Source: Plantactinospora mayteni (GTDB lineage Bacteria; Actinomycetota; Actinomycetes; Mycobacteriales; Micromonosporaceae). Taken from it: 64,000 nucleotides of DNA. Within the stretch, counting starts at the first letter, position 1, and each line of letters begins with the position of its first letter. The notes below the pieces were generated by a model, which was not told the DNA's origin, searched no databases, and saw only the letters and a list, made by a program, of their open reading frames with translations. Positions 1-7,934 of this stretch are shown piece by piece. Location: assembly GCF_016862935.1 (NCBI RefSeq), contig NZ_BONX01000026.1, positions 1-64,000 on the forward strand. Reading direction: 5' to 3'. The position numbers and the translations under genes were made by a program.

Positions 1-659
1 TGGCCGGCGGCCGGGAAACCGGTGGCGGCACCGGACCCGTCACCGGCGGAGGTGTCCGGGCCGGACCCGGCGGGCCAGCCGTCGTCGGTGCCCGGGGTGC
101 CGACCAGGAAGACCGCGGCCTCCTCGGCCACCTCGGTCAGCAGGTCCAGTTCGGCGGCGGCGACCGGCTGGTCGTCGGGGAGTACGTAGAGCAGCGCGCC
201 GCCCCGGCGTACCGCGTCGCGGACCACCCGGACGCCGGCCACACCGAGCGTGCCGGTGTCCGGCGCGTCGACCAGGGTGAAGCGCCGCAGCAGCGGGTCG
301 GGCACGGTCAGCTCGACCCGGCGTGGCGGGCGGGCCAGGGCCGGGCCGGCACCGACCGGCGCCGGCCGGTACTCCCGGGAGGAGCGCAGCCCGGGCACGT
401 AGGCGGCGCCGCCGACGCACGGCGCGTAGTCGACCACCAGGAAGCTGCCCGCCGGCACCCGCAGCGGCGGCGCGGCGGCGCCGAGCAGTCCGGCGAGTAC
501 GGCCCGGCGGTCCGCCGTGGACGGCCCGACCGTTATCACCGCGAGTGGTTCGTCGGGCGGGGACTCGACCAGGGCCGGTTCGTCGCCCGCCGTACGGCGG
601 GGCGTCCGGGTGCCGGATGCCCCCGGTGGCCCGGAGACGGGGAGCGACCGGAACTCCAT
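1..659 (-). CDS. GTPase-like hypothetical protein, C-terminus beyond window
   Basis: This reverse-strand frame is open to the window edge, so about 219 N-terminal residues are visible. The start is ATG at 659, preceded by a clear GGAGGTGGA ribosome site. The protein opens with a disordered stretch, then AVITVGPSTADRRAVL, which sits where a P-loop would be but lacks the Lys-Ser pair. It later shows FTLVDAPDTGTLG, resembling the DxxG switch of GTPases. These two segments suggest a degenerate dynamin or small-GTPase-like domain, but family membership is inference. It is divergent from the LuxR/LAL gene, with about 225 bp between. No catalytic P-loop is seen, so GTP hydrolysis is doubtful. Another possibility is an unrelated regulatory protein. 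Confidence 0.6.
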   Translation of the reverse strand, partial: MEFRSLPVSGPPGASGTRTPRRTAGDEPALVESPPDEPLAVITVGPSTADRRAVLAGLLGAAAPPLRVPAGSFLVVDYAPCVGGAAYVPGLRSSREYRPAPVGAGPALARPPRRVELTVPDPLLRRFTLVDAPDTGTLGVAGVRVVRDAVRRGGALLYVLPDDQPVAAAELDLLTEVAEEAAVFLVGTPGTDDGWPAGSGPDTSAGDGSGAATGFPAAG

Positions 660-872
660 CGCCGTCTCCACCTCCCAGCCGACCGGTACCTTCCGGTCGG
701 GACCGCTGCCGTCGGCCAGGCTCGACCGGTGACACCTGCCGAGGTCCCGCCGAATATCGGAACGCTACGTGTCGATGCCCGTACGCTACGAGCACCAACG
801 ATACTCATGGATGCCCGGCCGGCTACTCAAATTCATTCAGTCACCAGGCGCGCGCGGATGGCATCCGGTCTA

Positions 873-878
873 TATGCT
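873..878 (+). promoter_or_regulatory. -10 hexamer of leaderless LuxR gene
   Basis: TATGCT matches TANNNT and is followed by exactly 6 nt before ATG 885, so the predicted transcript starts at or next to the start codon. No Shine-Dalgarno sequence is present. This favours 885 over in-frame starts at 729 and 858. Confidence 0.45.
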
Positions 879-884
879 GCCTCG

Positions 885-3563
885 ATGGGGCGGTGGAGCT
901 TCGTTGGTCGAACGGATGAACTCAACCGGTTGGTGAGTGCCGCCACCAGCCCGGGCAGCCGAGGCATCTTCTTCAGCGGCACCGCCGGAGTCGGCAAGAG
1001 CCGGCTGCTCAGCGAGGGCCTGGCGGAGCTGCCCGCACACGGCTGCGCCGTCTGGTCCGCCTCCGCCAACATCGCCACCGCCGGCATCCCGTTCGGCGGG
1101 CTCGCCCAGGTGCTCCCGGCCGACCAGCCCGCCGGTCTCTCCCCGGCCGGCATCATGCGCTGGGCCGTCGACGCGCTGCACCAGCAGGCGGCCGGCCGGC
1201 GGATCGTGATCGGCATCGACGACGCGCACCTGCTCGACCCCTCCTCGGCCGCGCTGGTCTATCTGATCGCCCGCTCCGACAACGCCACGGTGCTGGGCAC
1301 GCTGCGCAGCGGCGAGGCGGTGCCGCTGCCGATCCGCGCGCTGTGGACGGACGACCTGGTCGACCACGCCGAGCTGGCGCCGCTGACCGCGGACGACAGC
1401 AACGACCTGCTCACCGCGATGCTCGGCGACCCGATGGACGCGCCCTCGGCGGACCGGCTCTACCGGCTCTCCGCCGGCAACGCCCTGATGCTCCGCGAGC
1501 TGGTGATCGCGGCGCACGCCAGCGACGAACTGAACCGGACGTACGGCGTCTGGCGGTGGACCGGCCGCAGCCAGCTCCCGGCCAGCCTCGACGAGCTGAT
1601 CGACGCCCGGATCGGCCAGCTCGACCCGGGGGTACGCGCCGTGGTCGAACTGGTCGCGATGGGCGAGCCGATCGGGCTGACCCTGCTGCACCGGGCCACC
1701 GACAGCTCCAGCGTGGAGACCGCCGAGGAGCGCGGCCTGATCCGGGTCGACGTGCACGACCGGCGCTCGGACGTCCGGCTCGCCCACCCGCTCTACGGCG
1801 AGGTGGTCCGGCGGCGCTGCCCGGTCACCCGGGCCCGCCGGCTCAACGCCCACCTCGCCGAGCTGGTCGAGCGGGCCGGCACCCGGCGCCGCGACGACCT
1901 GCTCCGGGTGGCGGTCTGGCGGCTCGACTCCGGTACCGCGCAGGATCCGGCCCTGCTGCTGCGCGCCGGCGGCCAGGCGTTCAGCCAGTTCGACGTACCG
2001 CTCGCCGCCAGGCTGGCCCGGGCCGCGCTGGAGGCCGGCGGGGGCTACCAGGCCGCCGAGTTGCTGGCCACCATCCTGATGTTCGGTGACCAGGCCGAGG
2101 AGGCGATCCGGGTACTCGACTCGGTCGCCGACCAGATCTCCACCGACGAGCGGCGCAGCCGGTGGCTGACCGTACGCGGGATGGTGTCGTACTGGGGGCT
2201 CGACCGGGAGTCCACGGTGGCCGAGATCGCGGCGGACGCCGCCCGGCTGACCGACCCGGCCGACCGGGCCCGGGTGGTCGCCTTCGAGGCGATCATGCGA
2301 CTGCACCGGCTGGAGTGCGCCGAGGCGCTCCGGCTGAGCCGCTCGGTACTCGACCGGCCGGCCGCCACGGTGGCCGCCCGGGGCCTGGCCCGGTGCACCA
2401 TCGCGCACCTCCAGGCCGCCCGGGGCGAGCTGACGCTCAGCGGCCGGGCCGTCGACGGGGTGGCCGCCGAGGCCGCGCAGTGGCGGGCCGAGATGCCCTA
2501 CCTGCAACTCGCGCTGGAGCTGGCCCGGGGCACCCGGCTGGCGCTCGCCGGCGATCTGGCCGGGATCGACGCGATCGTCGCCGCCGAGTTCGCCGACCTG
2601 GCCGACGCGGGCGACTTCCGGCTCGGCTCCGGCTACCTCTCCATCCTGCGCGCCCAGGCGGCCCGGCTGCGCGGCCAGACCGGCGAGGCGCTGCGGACCA
2701 GCCTCGGTGCCTGTGCCGTCCTCGCCACCAGCCGGGTCTTCGCCGGGCTGGCACACGCGGAGCGGGCCCAGGCGGCGGCGATGCGCGGCGACGTCGACTC
2801 CGCGGCCGAGGCGATGGCCGAGTCGGACCGGTCGCAGACCTCCGGGATGGCCGTGCTCTACCCCTGGCTCGAACAGGCCCGGGCCACCGTACGAGCCGCC
2901 ACCGGCGACCTCGCCGGCGCGGTCGGCACGCTCCGCGAGCTGGTACACCGGCTCCAGGCGGACGGTTTCGCCGGGCACGAGATACTGGCCCTGCACGACC
3001 TGGTCCGGTTCGGCCGGGCCGACATCGAGGTCGGCGAGCCGATCGTCACCGGCCGACGGCGGACCGTGGCCCAGCGGCTGACCGAGCTGAGCGAGACGGT
3101 CGACGGCCCGCTGCCGGCGCTGATGGCCCGGCACGCCCGGGCCGAGTACGGCCACTCCGGCGACCAGTTGCTCGCCGTCGCGGAGGACTTCGCCGCACTC
3201 GACCTCAACGTCTTCGCCGCCGAGGCGACCAGCCGGGCGGTGACCCGACTGCGGGCGGCCCGGTCGACCCGGTCACACGAGGCGAACCTGCGGCTCGCCG
3301 GGCTGCTCCGGCACTGCGACGTGCTGCGTACGCCCGCGCTGTCGGCACGCCAGCCGGCGCTGACCGAACGGGAGCGGCAGATCGCCAGGCTGGCCGCCCG
3401 AGGGCTGGCCAGCCGGAACATCGCGGAGCAGCTCTACATCTCCACCCGCACCGTGGAGAACCACCTCCAGCGGGTCTACAACAAGCTTGGCGTGGCCGGG
3501 CGCGGCGAGCTGTGGCCCGCGCTGAAGGCGATCCCGGAGCAGGACAGCGAGCCCGACGCCTGA
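885..3563 (+). CDS. LAL-type LuxR family transcriptional regulator
   Basis: A large ATP-binding LuxR regulator of 892 aa, within the usual 850-1000 aa of the family. The N-terminal AAA/STAND ATPase has a Walker A loop SGTAGVGKSRL (residues 31-41) and a Walker B segment IVIGIDDAHLLD. A long helical, TPR-like middle follows. The C-terminal GerE helix-turn-helix begins at LTERERQIARLAARG (about residue 826) and includes NIAEQLYISTRTVENH. Family knowledge says ATP and an effector drive DNA binding; the target here is unknown. The start at MGRWSFVGRTDEL was chosen because the conserved ATPase begins immediately after it and a -10 lies 6 nt upstream. The stop codon lies inside the first unit of a 13-bp tandem array. 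Confidence 0.9.
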   Translation: MGRWSFVGRTDELNRLVSAATSPGSRGIFFSGTAGVGKSRLLSEGLAELPAHGCAVWSASANIATAGIPFGGLAQVLPADQPAGLSPAGIMRWAVDALHQQAAGRRIVIGIDDAHLLDPSSAALVYLIARSDNATVLGTLRSGEAVPLPIRALWTDDLVDHAELAPLTADDSNDLLTAMLGDPMDAPSADRLYRLSAGNALMLRELVIAAHASDELNRTYGVWRWTGRSQLPASLDELIDARIGQLDPGVRAVVELVAMGEPIGLTLLHRATDSSSVETAEERGLIRVDVHDRRSDVRLAHPLYGEVVRRRCPVTRARRLNAHLAELVERAGTRRRDDLLRVAVWRLDSGTAQDPALLLRAGGQAFSQFDVPLAARLARAALEAGGGYQAAELLATILMFGDQAEEAIRVLDSVADQISTDERRSRWLTVRGMVSYWGLDRESTVAEIAADAARLTDPADRARVVAFEAIMRLHRLECAEALRLSRSVLDRPAATVAARGLARCTIAHLQAARGELTLSGRAVDGVAAEAAQWRAEMPYLQLALELARGTRLALAGDLAGIDAIVAAEFADLADAGDFRLGSGYLSILRAQAARLRGQTGEALRTSLGACAVLATSRVFAGLAHAERAQAAAMRGDVDSAAEAMAESDRSQTSGMAVLYPWLEQARATVRAATGDLAGAVGTLRELVHRLQADGFAGHEILALHDLVRFGRADIEVGEPIVTGRRRTVAQRLTELSETVDGPLPALMARHARAEYGHSGDQLLAVAEDFAALDLNVFAAEATSRAVTRLRAARSTRSHEANLRLAGLLRHCDVLRTPALSARQPALTERERQIARLAARGLASRNIAEQLYISTRTVENHLQRVYNKLGVAGRGELWPALKAIPEQDSEPDA

Positions 3564-3715
3564 GCCGAGCCCCTGAGCTGGGCGGCTGAGCCGAGTCACT
3601 GGGCCGAGTCACTGAGCTGGGCGGCTGGGCCGAGCCACTGAGCCGAGCCACTGGGCTGGGCGGCTGAGCCGAGCTACTGAGCCGAACTACTGGGCCGAGC
3701 CGCTGGGCCGAGGTG
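3560..3715. repeat. 13-bp tandem array, 12 units, starting at a stop codon
   Basis: Twelve consecutive 13-bp units occupy 156 bp with unbroken phase. Type A is CTGAGCCGAGCCA-like and type B is CTGAGCTGGGCGG. The order A-B-A-A-B-A-A-B-A-A-A-A gives a 39-bp higher-order period for much of the array. The first unit contains the TGA of the LuxR gene, and the array ends about 60 bp before pncB. The 13-bp period is not a multiple of three, so it does not encode a repeat protein. Confidence 0.9.
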
Positions 3716-3763
3716 GCCGTCGACGGTCGAGGTGACCGGCGGCCGGTGGCGGCGCGGCACGCT

Positions 3764-3769
3764 TAGGCT
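3764..3769 (+). promoter_or_regulatory. -10 hexamer of leaderless pncB
   Basis: TAGGCT lies 6 nt before GTG 3776 and 3 nt before the alternative GTG 3773. There is no ribosome-binding site, so a leaderless mRNA starting at GTG 3776 is the simplest reading. No convincing -35 was found. Confidence 0.45.
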
Positions 3770-3775
3770 GGCGTG

Positions 3776-5074
3776 GTGCCCAGTTCCCGCCCCGCGCTGC
3801 TCACCGACCACTACGAGCTGACCATGGTCAGCGCCGCCCTCCGGGACGGTACCGCCGACCGGCACTGCGTCTTCGAGGTCTTCACCCGCCGGCTGCCGAC
3901 CGGCCGCCGCTACGGCGTGGTCGCCGGTACCGCCCGGCTGGTCGACCTGCTGGCGGAGTTCCGGTTCGACGAGGCGGACGTGGCCTTCCTCCGGGACACC
4001 GGAGTGGTCGACGAGCCGACCGCCGAGTGGCTGTCGAGATATCGGTTCAGCGGCGACATCGACGGCTACGCCGAGGGTGAACTCTACTTCCCGGGCTCGC
4101 CGATCCTGACCGTCTCCGGCACCTTCGCCGAGTGCGTACTGCTGGAGACGCTGACGCTGTCGGTGCTCAACCACGACTCGGCGATCGCGGCGGCGGCGGC
4201 CCGGATGGTGACCGCGGCCCGCGGCCGTACGCTGATCGAGATGGGTGCCCGGCGGGCCAACGAGGAGGCGGCGGTGGCCGCGGCCCGGGCCAGCTATCTG
4301 GCCGGGTTCGGCTACACCTCCAACCTGGCCGCCGGGCAGCGCTACCGGATACCGACCGCCGGCACCGCCGCGCACGCGTTCACGCTGCTGCACGACGACG
4401 AGCCGACCGCGTTCGCCTCGCAGGTCGCGGCGCAGGGCAAGAGCACCACGCTGCTGGTCGACACCTACGACATCGCGCAGGGCATCCGGAACGCGATCGC
4501 GGTCGCCGGGCCCGATCTGCGGGCGGTACGGATCGACTCCGGCGACCTCGCCGTGCTGGCCCAGCACTCGCGGGAACTCCTGGACTCGCTCGGCGCCCTC
4601 GACACGAAGATCATCGTCTCCGGCGACCTCGACGAGTACGCCATCGCCGCGCTCGCCGCCGAGCCGGTCGACATGTACGGCGCCGGCACCGCCGTGGTGA
4701 CCGGCTCCGGCGCCCCGACCGCCGGGCTGGTCTACAAGCTGGTCGAGGTGGACGGCCGCTCCGTGGTCAAGCGCTCCGAGCACAAGGCGACCGTCGGCGG
4801 GCGCAAGACGGCCGCCCGGCGGCACAAGCCCAGCGGTACGGCGACCGAGGAGGTCGTCGTCTCGCAGGGCGCACCCGAACCACAGCCCGGCGACCGGGCG
4901 TTGCAGCAGCGGTACGTGACGAACGGCGAGCCGGAGCCGCTGCCGAGCCTGACCGAGTCGCGGGAGCACCTGCGGCAGTGCCTGATCTCCATCCCCTGGG
5001 AGGGACTCAAGCTCTCGGCGGGCGACCCGACCATCCCGGTCACCGTCGTCCACGCCGACCAGCCGGAAGGATAG
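3776..5074 (+). CDS. pncB: Nicotinate phosphoribosyltransferase
   Basis: Converts nicotinate and PRPP to nicotinate mononucleotide in the Preiss-Handler NAD salvage pathway, in the cytosol. The 432-aa length is normal for actinobacterial PncB. The N-terminal LTDHYELTMVSAAL and the central segments LIEMGARRANEEAA and LLVDTYDIAQGIRNA are characteristic of the family. GTG 3776 is chosen because a -10 hexamer sits 6 nt upstream; GTG 3773 would add one residue. The nicotinamidase gene follows after two bases, so the pair supplies consecutive steps from nicotinamide to nicotinate to NaMN and is almost certainly one transcript. Confidence 0.95.
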   Translation: MPSSRPALLTDHYELTMVSAALRDGTADRHCVFEVFTRRLPTGRRYGVVAGTARLVDLLAEFRFDEADVAFLRDTGVVDEPTAEWLSRYRFSGDIDGYAEGELYFPGSPILTVSGTFAECVLLETLTLSVLNHDSAIAAAAARMVTAARGRTLIEMGARRANEEAAVAAARASYLAGFGYTSNLAAGQRYRIPTAGTAAHAFTLLHDDEPTAFASQVAAQGKSTTLLVDTYDIAQGIRNAIAVAGPDLRAVRIDSGDLAVLAQHSRELLDSLGALDTKIIVSGDLDEYAIAALAAEPVDMYGAGTAVVTGSGAPTAGLVYKLVEVDGRSVVKRSEHKATVGGRKTAARRHKPSGTATEEVVVSQGAPEPQPGDRALQQRYVTNGEPEPLPSLTESREHLRQCLISIPWEGLKLSAGDPTIPVTVVHADQPEG

Positions 5075-5076
5075 CG

Positions 5077-5664
5077 ATGGGCCGAGCGCTGATCATCGTC
5101 GACGTACAGAACGACTTCTGCGAGGGCGGCTCCCTCGCCGTGGCCGGTGGCGGCGCGGTCGCGGCCGGGATCTCCCGGCTGCTCGCCGCCGAACCGGACC
5201 GCTGGGAGCACGTGGTGGCGACCAGGGACCACCACGTGGACCCGGGCGCGCACTTCGGCGACCCGCCCGACTACGCCACCTCCTGGCCCCGGCACTGCGT
5301 GGTCGGTACCGAGGGCGCCGAGTTCCACCCGGACCTGGCCACCGAGCGGGTCGAGGCGGTGTTCCACAAGGGAGCATGGGCGGCGGCGTACTCGGGGTTC
5401 GAGGGGAGCACCGTGGGCGACGAAGGGCTGGCCGACTGGCTCCGGCAGCGCTCCGTCGACACCGTCGAGGTGGTCGGGATCGCCACCGACCACTGTGTAC
5501 GGGCCACCGCGCTGGACGCGGCCCGGGAGGGTTTCGCCACCACCGTCCTGCTGGACCTCACCGCCGGGGTCGACCCGGGGACCACCGACGCGGCGCTGAC
5601 CATGCTCCGCGAGGCCGGTGTCACCCTGCGCGGCGCACCGCCGCCCGGCCGGCCGGAAGACTGA
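5077..5664 (+). CDS. pncA: Nicotinamidase (isochorismatase family)
   Basis: Hydrolyses nicotinamide to nicotinate and ammonia, feeding the adjacent PncB. The 195-aa protein carries the expected catalytic triad: D9 in IIVDVQNDF, K98 in VFHKGAW and C140 in GIATDHCVRATAL. The metal-binding region appears as RDHHVDPGAHF. The start ATG has GGAAGG about 6 nt upstream, which overlaps the end of pncB, so translation is likely coupled. Members of this family in actinobacteria also activate pyrazinamide, but that is family knowledge and not shown here. Confidence 0.95.
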   Translation: MGRALIIVDVQNDFCEGGSLAVAGGGAVAAGISRLLAAEPDRWEHVVATRDHHVDPGAHFGDPPDYATSWPRHCVVGTEGAEFHPDLATERVEAVFHKGAWAAAYSGFEGSTVGDEGLADWLRQRSVDTVEVVGIATDHCVRATALDAAREGFATTVLLDLTAGVDPGTTDAALTMLREAGVTLRGAPPPGRPED

Positions 5665-5742
5665 TCCGATGGCGTCCGCCCCTCCCCGCCGGAAGGAACT
5701 CCGGCCCGCTCCCCGGGATGACCGGGGAGGTACGGGCCGCTG

Positions 5743-6972
5743 ATGAAGCTCACGCCCTACCGGGAGGCGCTCGCGCTGCCCGGCGTACGGTCGCTGATGG
5801 TGGTCGCCCTGCTGGCCCGGATCCCGAAGACCATGACGGCCATCACGCTGACCATGTACGTCGTGCTGCACCTCGACCACGGGTACGCCGCCGCCGGACT
5901 CGCCGGTGCCGCGATGACGATCGGCTCCGCCGTCGGCGCCCCACTGCTGGGCCGGCTGGTCGACCGGCGTGGACTCCGGCCGGTACTCGCGTTGACCACC
6001 GTCACCGAGGCCGCCTTCTGGGCCACCGCGCAGTTCATGCCGTACCCGGTGCTGCTGGTCGGGGCGCTACTCGGCGGCCTGCTGACGCTGCCGGTCTTCG
6101 GCGTGGTCCGGCAGTCGGTCGCCGCGCTCGTCCCGGCGGCGAAGCGCCGGCCGGCGTACGCGCTGGACTCGATGGGCGTGGAGCTGTCGTTCATGGTCGG
6201 GCCGGCCCTGGCGGTGGTGCTGGCGACCAGCGTGTCGCCCCGGACCGTGCTGCTCGTGGTCAGCGGTGGCATCACGCTGGCCGGCCTGGCGCTGTTCTGG
6301 CTCGACCCGCCGACCCGGACCGACCACGAGCCGGTCGACCCGGCGCGGCCGGTCAGCCGTCGGGAGTGGCTGACGCCCCGGATGCTCGGACTGCTCGCCG
6401 TCAGCGCAGCCACCACGCTGACGCTCGGCGGCACCGACGTCGCCGTGGTGGCGGTACTCAGGACGGCCGGTCAGGTCGAGTGGACCGGCCTGGTGTTGAC
6501 AGTGTGGGCGGTCTACTCCCTGATCGGCGGCTTCGTCTACGGCATGGTGTCGCGGTCGATCTCCCCGGTGCTGATCGTCACCCTGCTCGGGCTCTGCACC
6601 ATCCCGGTCGGCTTCGCCGGTACGCAGTGGTGGTCGCTGGGTCTCGCGTTGCTGCCGGCCGGGGCACTCTGCGCGCCGGCCCTCGCCGCCAACACCAACG
6701 CGGTGAGCCAGCTCGTCCCGCCGGGGGTCCGGGGCGAGGCGATGGGCCTACAGAATTCCGCGATCACGACCGGCCTGGCCCTGGGCGCGCCGCTGGCCGG
6801 CGCGGTGATCGACGCCTCCGCGCCGCTCTGGGGTTTCGCCGCGACCGGCCTGGTCGGCGCACTGGTCGGGGTGGTCCTGCTCCCCACCGAGCTACGCCGC
6901 CACCGGGCCGGACGCGCCGGACGACCGGTCGGCGAACCACCCGCCAAACATCCGGCGTCCGTCCTGGACTAA
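5743..6972 (+). CDS. MFS transporter
   Basis: A 409-aa integral membrane protein with about 12 predicted hydrophobic helices. Between helices 2 and 3 is the MFS loop GAPLLGRLVDRRGLRPVLAL, which fits the GxxxDRxGRR signature. A hydrophilic central loop (about residues 187-210) splits the two six-helix halves. The substrate cannot be read from sequence. It lies 78 bp downstream of pncA on the same strand, with GGGGAGG upstream at a rather long 12-nt spacing. Membership of the NAD-salvage operon, for example as a precursor or drug transporter, is possible but unproven. Confidence 0.85.
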   Translation: MKLTPYREALALPGVRSLMVVALLARIPKTMTAITLTMYVVLHLDHGYAAAGLAGAAMTIGSAVGAPLLGRLVDRRGLRPVLALTTVTEAAFWATAQFMPYPVLLVGALLGGLLTLPVFGVVRQSVAALVPAAKRRPAYALDSMGVELSFMVGPALAVVLATSVSPRTVLLVVSGGITLAGLALFWLDPPTRTDHEPVDPARPVSRREWLTPRMLGLLAVSAATTLTLGGTDVAVVAVLRTAGQVEWTGLVLTVWAVYSLIGGFVYGMVSRSISPVLIVTLLGLCTIPVGFAGTQWWSLGLALLPAGALCAPALAANTNAVSQLVPPGVRGEAMGLQNSAITTGLALGAPLAGAVIDASAPLWGFAATGLVGALVGVVLLPTELRRHRAGRAGRPVGEPPAKHPASVLD

Positions 6973-7023
6973 TTGCCGCCGAAGGGACACCGGGGCAGAT
7001 CTTGTCGGTCGCACCCGCTAGCG

Positions 7024-7061
7024 TTCCGCCTTGTTCCGGAGCGGAATGCGGCGGAGCAAGG
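7024..7061 (+). promoter_or_regulatory. Two mutually exclusive hairpins before the DUF4132/MoxR operon
   Basis: TTCCGC (7024-7029) can pair with GCGGAA (7041-7046) across an 11-nt loop. CCTTGTTCCG (7029-7038) can pair with CGGAGCAAGG (7052-7061), 9 of 10 positions. The two share bases and cannot form together. They lie between the MFS stop and the AAAGGTG ribosome site of the first operon gene, so they could act as an operator or a leader RNA switch. Function is inference. Confidence 0.4.
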
Positions 7062-7085
7062 TGTCCTGGGGCGAAAGGTGAATTC

Positions 7086-7934
7086 GTGGGTTGGCTGTCG
7101 GCGGGTGACACGTACGAGGTCTCTCTGGTGGAGCACAAAGTGGTCGCCCGGCGCGGGTCCGGGCGTCCACTGAAGACATTGCCGAAGGCGTTGCGGGACC
7201 ATCCGGAGGTGGACCGGCTACGTCAGCTCGCGGAGTGGCTCGACCGGCACTCCGCGGCCTGCCTCGCCCAGGTCGACGCCTGGATGGTGTCGTCCGTGCC
7301 CGTCCCGACCGCCCTGCTGGGCCGGATCTGGCCGGACCCGGCGTGGCAGGACGTGTTGCGCGATCTCGTGGTCGTCGGCGACGACGAGGAGGCCGGCTTC
7401 CTCCGGGACGTCACCGGGGCCGGCGAGCTACGGGTGGTCGACCTCGACGGCGAGACGCTGCGGTTGGCGGCCGAGACCGTCACCCTGCCGCATCCGATCC
7501 TCCTGCCCGACCTCGACGAGCTGCGCGATTTCGCCGCCGACCTGGGCGTCACCCAGCGGGTCGAACAACTCCACCGGGCCACCTGGGCCAAGCCGGCCGA
7601 CGTCCGGGAGCGGGCGACCGAGGTGACCGACTTCGACGGAGCGAAGTTGCCGAGCCGGGCCACGCTGCTCGCCCGGGCCACCGCGCTGGGCTGTCAGGTG
7701 TCCGGCTCGATCATCACCTGCCGGGTGTACGAGTCCGGGCGGATCGTCGAGGCGACCGGCTGGCTCGACGGTGACTACTGGTCCGACTGGACCATGGGCA
7801 GCCTCTCCTGGCGACTCCGGGACGGCCGGCAGTTGCGGCTGCCGGAGGTCGGGCCGGTGGCCTGGTCTGAGGGGATGCGAATGGCCGCGGCGCTGGGCGG
7901 CGGCCAACCGGTCGAGGCGGAGAAGGGCGCGTGA
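7086..7934 (+). CDS. Small DUF4132-like protein, first gene of MoxR/VWA operon
   Basis: A 282-aa soluble protein starting at GTG 7086 behind GAAAGGTGAATTC. Residues about 130-200 (ETVTLPHPILLPDLDELRDF, then TQRVEQLHRATW) resemble the C-terminal DUF4132 block, in which a His-Pro-hydrophobic segment precedes a Q-R-x-Q-x-x-R stretch. The C-terminus (SGSIITCRVYESGRIVEATG) also resembles that domain. E. coli YehI carries DUF4132 in a much larger protein, so this looks like a stand-alone version. The match is from memory of the family. The next gene overlaps by the 4-nt GTGA. The molecular function of DUF4132 is unknown. Confidence 0.65.
   Translation: MGWLSAGDTYEVSLVEHKVVARRGSGRPLKTLPKALRDHPEVDRLRQLAEWLDRHSAACLAQVDAWMVSSVPVPTALLGRIWPDPAWQDVLRDLVVVGDDEEAGFLRDVTGAGELRVVDLDGETLRLAAETVTLPHPILLPDLDELRDFAADLGVTQRVEQLHRATWAKPADVRERATEVTDFDGAKLPSRATLLARATALGCQVSGSIITCRVYESGRIVEATGWLDGDYWSDWTMGSLSWRLRDGRQLRLPEVGPVAWSEGMRMAAALGGGQPVEAEKGA

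Noticed and set aside
729-884. Upstream in-frame starts (729, 858) for the LAL regulator
   Set aside because: No ribosome site, atypical composition, and a -10 positioned for leaderless initiation at 885.
7002-7024. TTGTCG and TAGCGT as a promoter for the MoxR operon
   Set aside because: The spacer is only 11 bp, too short for a normal sigma-70-type promoter.
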